Below are positions 5,987 to 8,524 of a stretch of 8,524 nucleotides of DNA, one piece after another. Origin of the DNA: DATJZH01 sp035499215. Its GTDB lineage: Bacteria > Actinomycetota > Actinomycetes > Streptosporangiales > Streptosporangiaceae. A program made the translations under genes and the position numbers. The DNA is taken from the NCBI GenBank assembly GCA_035499215.1, contig DATJZH010000430.1, positions 1-8,524 of the forward strand. Direction: 5' to 3'. The notes under the pieces were generated by a model. That model was not told the origin of the DNA. It saw only the letters and a list, made by a program, of their open reading frames with translations, and did no database searches. Numbering within the stretch: the first letter of the stretch is position 1; each line of letters opens with the position of its first letter.

Positions 5987-6439
5987 ATGGCGGACAAGAC
6001 CACCTCGAGCATCACGATCGCGATGCCGAGGAAGATCGTCATGAGCGTCATTGCTGATTTTGCCGGATACCCGGAGTGGGCCACCGGAGTCCGCTCTGCC
6101 GAGGTGCTGGAGACTGCCGCGGATGGACGTGCCCGCACGGCACGGATCGGTCTGGACGCCGGAATGGTCAGGGATAGCTACGTGCTTCGATATGAGTGGG
6201 ACGGCGACGCGCTGGTCCGCTGGGAGCTCGCGGAGCAGGGCGCGATGATCTCGGAAATGTCCGGCGCGTACATCCTGGCGGAGCACGGTGACGGCACGGA
6301 CGTAACGTATGAGCTCGCCGTGGGCATCCGGGTGCCGATGATCGGGATGGTAAAGCGGCGAGCCGAGAAAGCGATCATCGATGCTGCTCTGAAAGGGCTG
6401 AAGTCCCGCGCTGAGCGAGCGGACTCGGGGGCGACATGA
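5987..6439 (+). CDS. SRPBCC-fold (START/polyketide-cyclase-like) protein
   Basis: A 150-residue protein with the features of the SRPBCC ligand-binding fold: an early strand TSSITIAMPRKIVMSVIADFAGYPEWATGV, where the helix ends in the common YPEW motif, alternating strands in the middle, and a long C-terminal helix (VKRRAEKAIIDAALKGLKSRAE) that would close the hydrophobic pocket. Length and position match M. tuberculosis Rv2185c (TB16.3, about 144 residues) near fadD15. The ligand is unknown; a lipid or acyl group is only a guess from the neighbours. ATG at 5987 is preferred to 5960 because a TACGCT box lies 6 nt upstream and the extra residues (RRRRYAPC) are not family-like. The next gene begins 18 bp after the stop, suggesting one transcript with the downstream Cys-motif protein and glucokinase. 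Confidence 0.85.
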   Translation: MADKTTSSITIAMPRKIVMSVIADFAGYPEWATGVRSAEVLETAADGRARTARIGLDAGMVRDSYVLRYEWDGDALVRWELAEQGAMISEMSGAYILAEHGDGTDVTYELAVGIRVPMIGMVKRRAEKAIIDAALKGLKSRAERADSGAT

Positions 6440-6457
6440 GCGCGGGAGCAAATGGAG

Positions 6458-7279
6458 ATGTCAGTGACTGAGGAATCTGCCGACCAGCAGCGGCGTGGCC
6501 AGCCGAGCCACCCTGGCGGCCGGGGCGGCGCTGCGCCGAACCTGCCCGATCCGGGGCCGGACGTGCCGGGCCTGCCCGATCCGGGGCCGGACGTGCCGGG
6601 CCTGCCCGATCCGGGGCCGGACGTGCCGGGCCTGCCCGATCCGGGGCCGGACGTGCCGGGCCTGCCCGATCCGGGGCCGGACGTGCCGGATTCGCCGCGC
6701 CAGCCAGGTTCGTCGCGGCGGCCCGGCCAGTCGGGTTCGCCGCGCCAGTCCGGCGAGCCAGGCTCGTCGCGGCGGCCCGGCCAGCCCGGCTCATCGCGGC
6801 GGCCCGGCCAGTCAGATCGGTCCGGCGGACCGGGAGCGCAGGGCAGCGACCTGCTGAATGACTTCCAGCGCTGGCTGATCCGGTCAAGCGCGAGGAATCT
6901 GCGCCGCGAACTCGGCGGCCAGGTGCGCAGGACGCTCGGCAGCGACCGTGAACAGCCCCAGGATGTCTGGAGCGTGGTGACGACCGAGCCTCCGCCGGGT
7001 CAGGCCGGGGAAGCCCCGGAATGCGCCTGGTGCCCAGTGTGCCGGGCTGCCCGCCGGCTCAGGGAGTCTGCTCCGGGGGTGGGATCGCAGCTAGCCGGCG
7101 CTGGTGATGCTGTTGCGCTGGCCATGACGGACGCGCTTGAGGCGCTGAATGCCGCCCTGTCCAGGGCGGGCCAGGCGACCGGACGGCCCGGCCAGGCACC
7201 CCGGCACCCAGACCGGGCGGCCAGGCCGGACAAGGCCAGCGCGGAGGGGCGCGAGCATGGGCCTGACGATCGGGGTTGA
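6458..7279 (+). CDS. Pro-rich repeat protein with C-x2-C-x2-C motif (DUF5304-like), unknown function
   Basis: A 273-residue protein in three parts. Residues about 1-118 are disordered, with five tandem LPDPGPDVPG units and then three GSSRRPGQ units. A helical segment follows (SDLLNDFQRWLIRSSARNLRRELGGQVRR). Next comes a conserved-looking ECAWCPVCRAARRLRES with C189, C192 and C195, which could bind a metal, and another helix before a Pro/Arg-rich tail. There is no signal peptide or membrane segment. I recall actinobacterial proteins with a similar CxWCPxCRA motif next to glucokinase genes, labelled DUF5304, but cannot verify it. ATG at 6458 is preferred because GGGAG (6444-6448) lies 9 nt upstream; 6452 is too close to it and GTG 6464 is possible. 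The 3' end overlaps the glucokinase start by 23 bp, implying translational coupling. Confidence 0.75.
   Translation: MSVTEESADQQRRGQPSHPGGRGGAAPNLPDPGPDVPGLPDPGPDVPGLPDPGPDVPGLPDPGPDVPGLPDPGPDVPDSPRQPGSSRRPGQSGSPRQSGEPGSSRRPGQPGSSRRPGQSDRSGGPGAQGSDLLNDFQRWLIRSSARNLRRELGGQVRRTLGSDREQPQDVWSVVTTEPPPGQAGEAPECAWCPVCRAARRLRESAPGVGSQLAGAGDAVALAMTDALEALNAALSRAGQATGRPGQAPRHPDRAARPDKASAEGREHGPDDRG
6541..6690 (+). repeat. Five-copy 30-bp perfect tandem repeat (LPDPGPDVPG)
   Basis: Units begin at 6541, 6571, 6601, 6631 and 6661. The first four are identical in all 30 bases, and the fifth differs only at its last base. Identity at synonymous positions shows recent expansion by slippage or recombination. 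The unit is a multiple of three and keeps the frame, so copy-number change alters the length of the disordered acidic/Pro segment without breaking the gene. Collapsed or expanded copy number in an assembly is also possible. Confidence 0.97.
6707..6811 (+). repeat. Three-copy degenerate 24-bp repeat (GSSRRPGQ)
   Basis: Near-identical 24-bp units encode GSSRRPGQ at 6707-6730, 6761-6784 and 6788-6811, with related SPRQ segments between them. They follow the 30-bp array directly. Units differ by one or two bases, so this array is older or less homogenised, and it is basic rather than acidic. Confidence 0.85.
7243..7249 (+). promoter_or_regulatory. Strong ribosome binding site for glucokinase
   Basis: GGAGGGG lies 7 nt before the ATG at 7257, inside the last codons of the preceding gene. 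It fixes the glucokinase start and rejects the longer in-frame opening from 7149. Confidence 0.8.
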
Positions 7280-8201
7280 CGTCGGGGGGACCAAAGTCTC
7301 TGCCGGGGCCGTCGACGAGAAAGGCCAGATCATCGAGAAGCTCAGGCGGTCGACGCCTGCGGCCAGTCCGGAACTGACCGCTGCGGTCATCGGCGACGTG
7401 GTCAACGAGCTGCTCGCTCGGCACGAGGCTGCAGCCGTCGGCATAGGCGCAGCCGGTTTCGTCGACGAGACCCGGTCGACGGTCGTGTTTGCGCCCAATC
7501 TCGCCTGGCGCGACGACCATATCAAGAAGCAGGTTGAGGACCGGGTGGGGATGCCCGTCCAGGTGGAGAACGATGCGAATGCCGCTGCATGGGCCGAAGC
7601 CACGCGGGGAGCCGCTCGGCGCCATGACCACATCATGCTCGTCGCGGTTGGCACCGGCATCGGCGCGGGCATCGTGATCAACCGCGAGCTCTACCGGGGC
7701 AGGTGGGGCGTCGCCGGAGAGCCGGGCCACTACCGCGTCGTGCCCGATGGCCGTCTGTGCGGCTGCGGGAACCGTGGCTGCTGGGAGCGGTACGCGAGCG
7801 GCAGCGCTCTGGTATCCGAAGCCCGGGACGTCGCCCGGCGATCGCCCCGAGCCGCGGTCCGGCTGCTACAGCTCTGCGGCGGCGTACCGGAGCAGATTAC
7901 CGGGCCGGTAATTACCCGGGCTGCTCGCGAGGGTGATGCCGCTGCGCTGCGCTGTTTTGAGATCGTGGGGCACTGGCTTGGCGGGGGCCTCGCAGACCTG
8001 GCCGCGATACTCGATCCCGGCTGCTTCGTGATCGGCGGCGGGGTCTCCGATGCCGGCGACCTGCTGCTCCAGCCAGCGCGGGAGGCCTTCCAGAACGGGC
8101 TGACGGGCCGCCCTTACCGTAAGGCCGCGGAGATAAGGCTGGCCGAGCTAGGCAGCGACGCCGGCCTTATCGGTGCCGCTGACCTGGCCCGGTCCCGCTG
8201 A
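7257..8201 (+). CDS. ROK-family glucokinase
   Basis: A 314-residue sugar kinase, expected to phosphorylate glucose to glucose 6-phosphate with ATP in the cytoplasm. The N-terminus MGLTIGVDVGGTKVSAG holds the phosphate-binding DxGGTK motif (D8-K13). ENDANAAAWAE contains the catalytic base D106, and VAVGTGIGAG is the second nucleotide loop. The ROK zinc site is EPGH (H158) followed by CGCGNRGCWE (C168, C170, C175). The C-terminal FVIGGGVSDAGDLLLQPA is typical of the family. Length agrees with actinobacterial glucokinases such as Streptomyces GlkA, which also takes part in carbon catabolite repression. The family usually has E-(F/L/I)-GH; Pro in EPGH is a mild variant. The start overlaps the preceding gene by 23 bp with a strong Shine-Dalgarno, so expression is probably coupled. 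The 3' end overlaps the convergent membrane-protein gene by 54 bp. Confidence 0.93.
   Translation: MGLTIGVDVGGTKVSAGAVDEKGQIIEKLRRSTPAASPELTAAVIGDVVNELLARHEAAAVGIGAAGFVDETRSTVVFAPNLAWRDDHIKKQVEDRVGMPVQVENDANAAAWAEATRGAARRHDHIMLVAVGTGIGAGIVINRELYRGRWGVAGEPGHYRVVPDGRLCGCGNRGCWERYASGSALVSEARDVARRSPRAAVRLLQLCGGVPEQITGPVITRAAREGDAAALRCFEIVGHWLGGGLADLAAILDPGCFVIGGGVSDAGDLLLQPAREAFQNGLTGRPYRKAAEIRLAELGSDAGLIGAADLARSR
7896..7916. repeat. Nested AT-centred palindromes inside glucokinase gene
   Basis: ATTACCGG-G-CCGGTAAT (7896-7912) is a perfect inverted repeat, and it overlaps a second perfect palindrome GGTAATTACC (7907-7916). The codons ATT ACC GGG CCG GTA ATT ACC use ATT and GTA, uncommon in this GC-rich gene. 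The sequence could be a binding site, an RNA hairpin or coincidence. Confidence 0.5.
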
Positions 8202-8524
8202 GCTCGCCTCGCTGCATAACAGGACGGCGCCGTTGTCCGGGTCGTCGCCGCGCGAGGGCCTATCGCCCATCCGCAGCACGACGACGGCGAACCCGCCGAC
8301 GAATGCCGTAACGGCAAGCAGGGCGCCCAGGCCGGACACGTGCCAGCTCAGCAGCGTGGCCACCAGCAAGTAGGCCGGGCCGCCGCACAGGGCAGCCCAG
8401 GCGCCCTTGGCAACCGGGTCCAGCTTTGGCAGCGGCGGCGGCGGTGGCGGGATATACGGAATAAAACGGTCGTCCTCATCCTCGGCCGCTGGCGGTTGCG
8501 ACGGGGGGGCGGCGTGACGGACGA
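8148..8524 (-). CDS. Small two-TM membrane protein of unknown function, 5' end beyond right edge
   Basis: The frame is open from the right edge to a stop at 8150-8148, giving 124 visible residues; the start is outside the window. An acidic stretch (EDEDDRF) and a Pro run (IPYIPPPPPPLPKLDPVAKG) precede two hydrophobic segments, AWAALCGGPAYLLVATLLSW and GLGALLAVTAFVGGFAVVVL. A short polar tail follows that includes RMGDRPSRGDDPDNGAV. The Pro-rich, LDPVAKGAW and GDDPDNGAV blocks look conserved rather than random, and I recall similar unnamed actinobacterial membrane proteins. No catalytic motif is seen. The gene is convergent with glucokinase and overlaps its last 54 bases. A TTG at 8369 would begin inside the first membrane segment and is not a credible start. 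Confidence 0.75.
   Translation of the reverse strand, partial: VRHAAPPSQPPAAEDEDDRFIPYIPPPPPPLPKLDPVAKGAWAALCGGPAYLLVATLLSWHVSGLGALLAVTAFVGGFAVVVLRMGDRPSRGDDPDNGAVLLCSEASSAGPGQVSGTDKAGVAA

Noticed and set aside
5206..6138. 310-codon open frame on the - strand opposite the phosphoesterase
   Set aside because: Low-complexity Arg/Ala/Pro composition with no motif, and it spans the phosphoesterase gene and the start of the SRPBCC gene; a shadow.
6541..6690. CRISPR-like array
   Set aside because: The 30-bp units are directly contiguous with no spacers and are in frame within a coding sequence.
6375..6887. 170-codon - strand frame with repeated PARPAPDRAG units
   Set aside because: It is the antisense reading of the 30-bp tandem repeat, which has no stop in several frames; there is no independent support.
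7149..7256. Upstream extension of glucokinase from ATG 7149
   Set aside because: GGAGGGG at 7243-7249 and the family-typical N-terminus MGLTIGVDVGGTK fix the start at 7257.
7059..7730. 223-codon - strand frame opposite glucokinase
   Set aside because: It is antisense to the ROK kinase catalytic core, with shadow-type composition and no recognisable domain.

Overview
The window comes from a high-GC actinobacterium. The DNA is strongly GC-rich with G/C-ending codons, it carries a pimB-type phosphatidylinositol mannosyltransferase, and an actinobacterial-style c-di-AMP (ydaO-type) riboswitch precedes an NlpC/P60 cell-wall hydrolase. From memory, the order exonuclease / NlpC-P60 / pimB / fadD / SRPBCC resembles the Mycobacterium tuberculosis Rv2191-Rv2185c neighbourhood, and the fadD / metallophosphoesterase / SRPBCC / small Cys-motif protein / glucokinase part resembles the Streptomyces glkA region. 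The genus cannot be fixed from the sequence. This is ordinary chromosomal core DNA: I see no mobile element, CRISPR array, tRNA or rRNA.

Left part (1-1797). The 5' end of a DEDDh exonuclease gene runs leftwards out of the window. It has a -10-like box 6 nt before its start, so it is probably leaderless. A gap of about 440 bp follows. It holds small inverted and direct repeats, a candidate promoter (425-453) and the riboswitch (501-693), and leads into a secreted NlpC/P60 endopeptidase with signal peptide, coiled coil, Gly-rich linker and catalytic domain. A perfect 12-bp GC hairpin lies in the linker coding sequence.

Middle part (1798-5121). A candidate promoter precedes a 22-codon Arg-rich ORF whose stop overlaps an upstream pimB start as ATGA. 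Then come pimB (+) and a convergent long-chain acyl-CoA synthetase (fadD15-like, -). The fadD 5' region holds a 20-bp perfect inverted repeat over a candidate -10 box. It shares a 147-bp divergent gap with the next gene.

Right part (5122-8524). Four + strand genes follow: a calcineurin-like metallophosphoesterase, an SRPBCC protein, a Pro-rich protein with five tandem 30-bp repeats and a C-x2-C-x2-C motif, and a ROK-family glucokinase. The last two overlap by 23 bp and are probably translationally coupled. The glucokinase 3' end overlaps by 54 bp a convergent two-TM membrane protein that runs off the right edge.

The genes share an envelope, lipid and sugar theme: peptidoglycan remodelling under c-di-AMP control, PIM/lipomannan synthesis, acyl-CoA supply and glucose phosphorylation. 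Nothing here is a clearly new biological system. The best leads are regulatory: the riboswitch start-site architecture, the pimB leader ORF, the fadD palindrome and the recurrent leaderless promoters.
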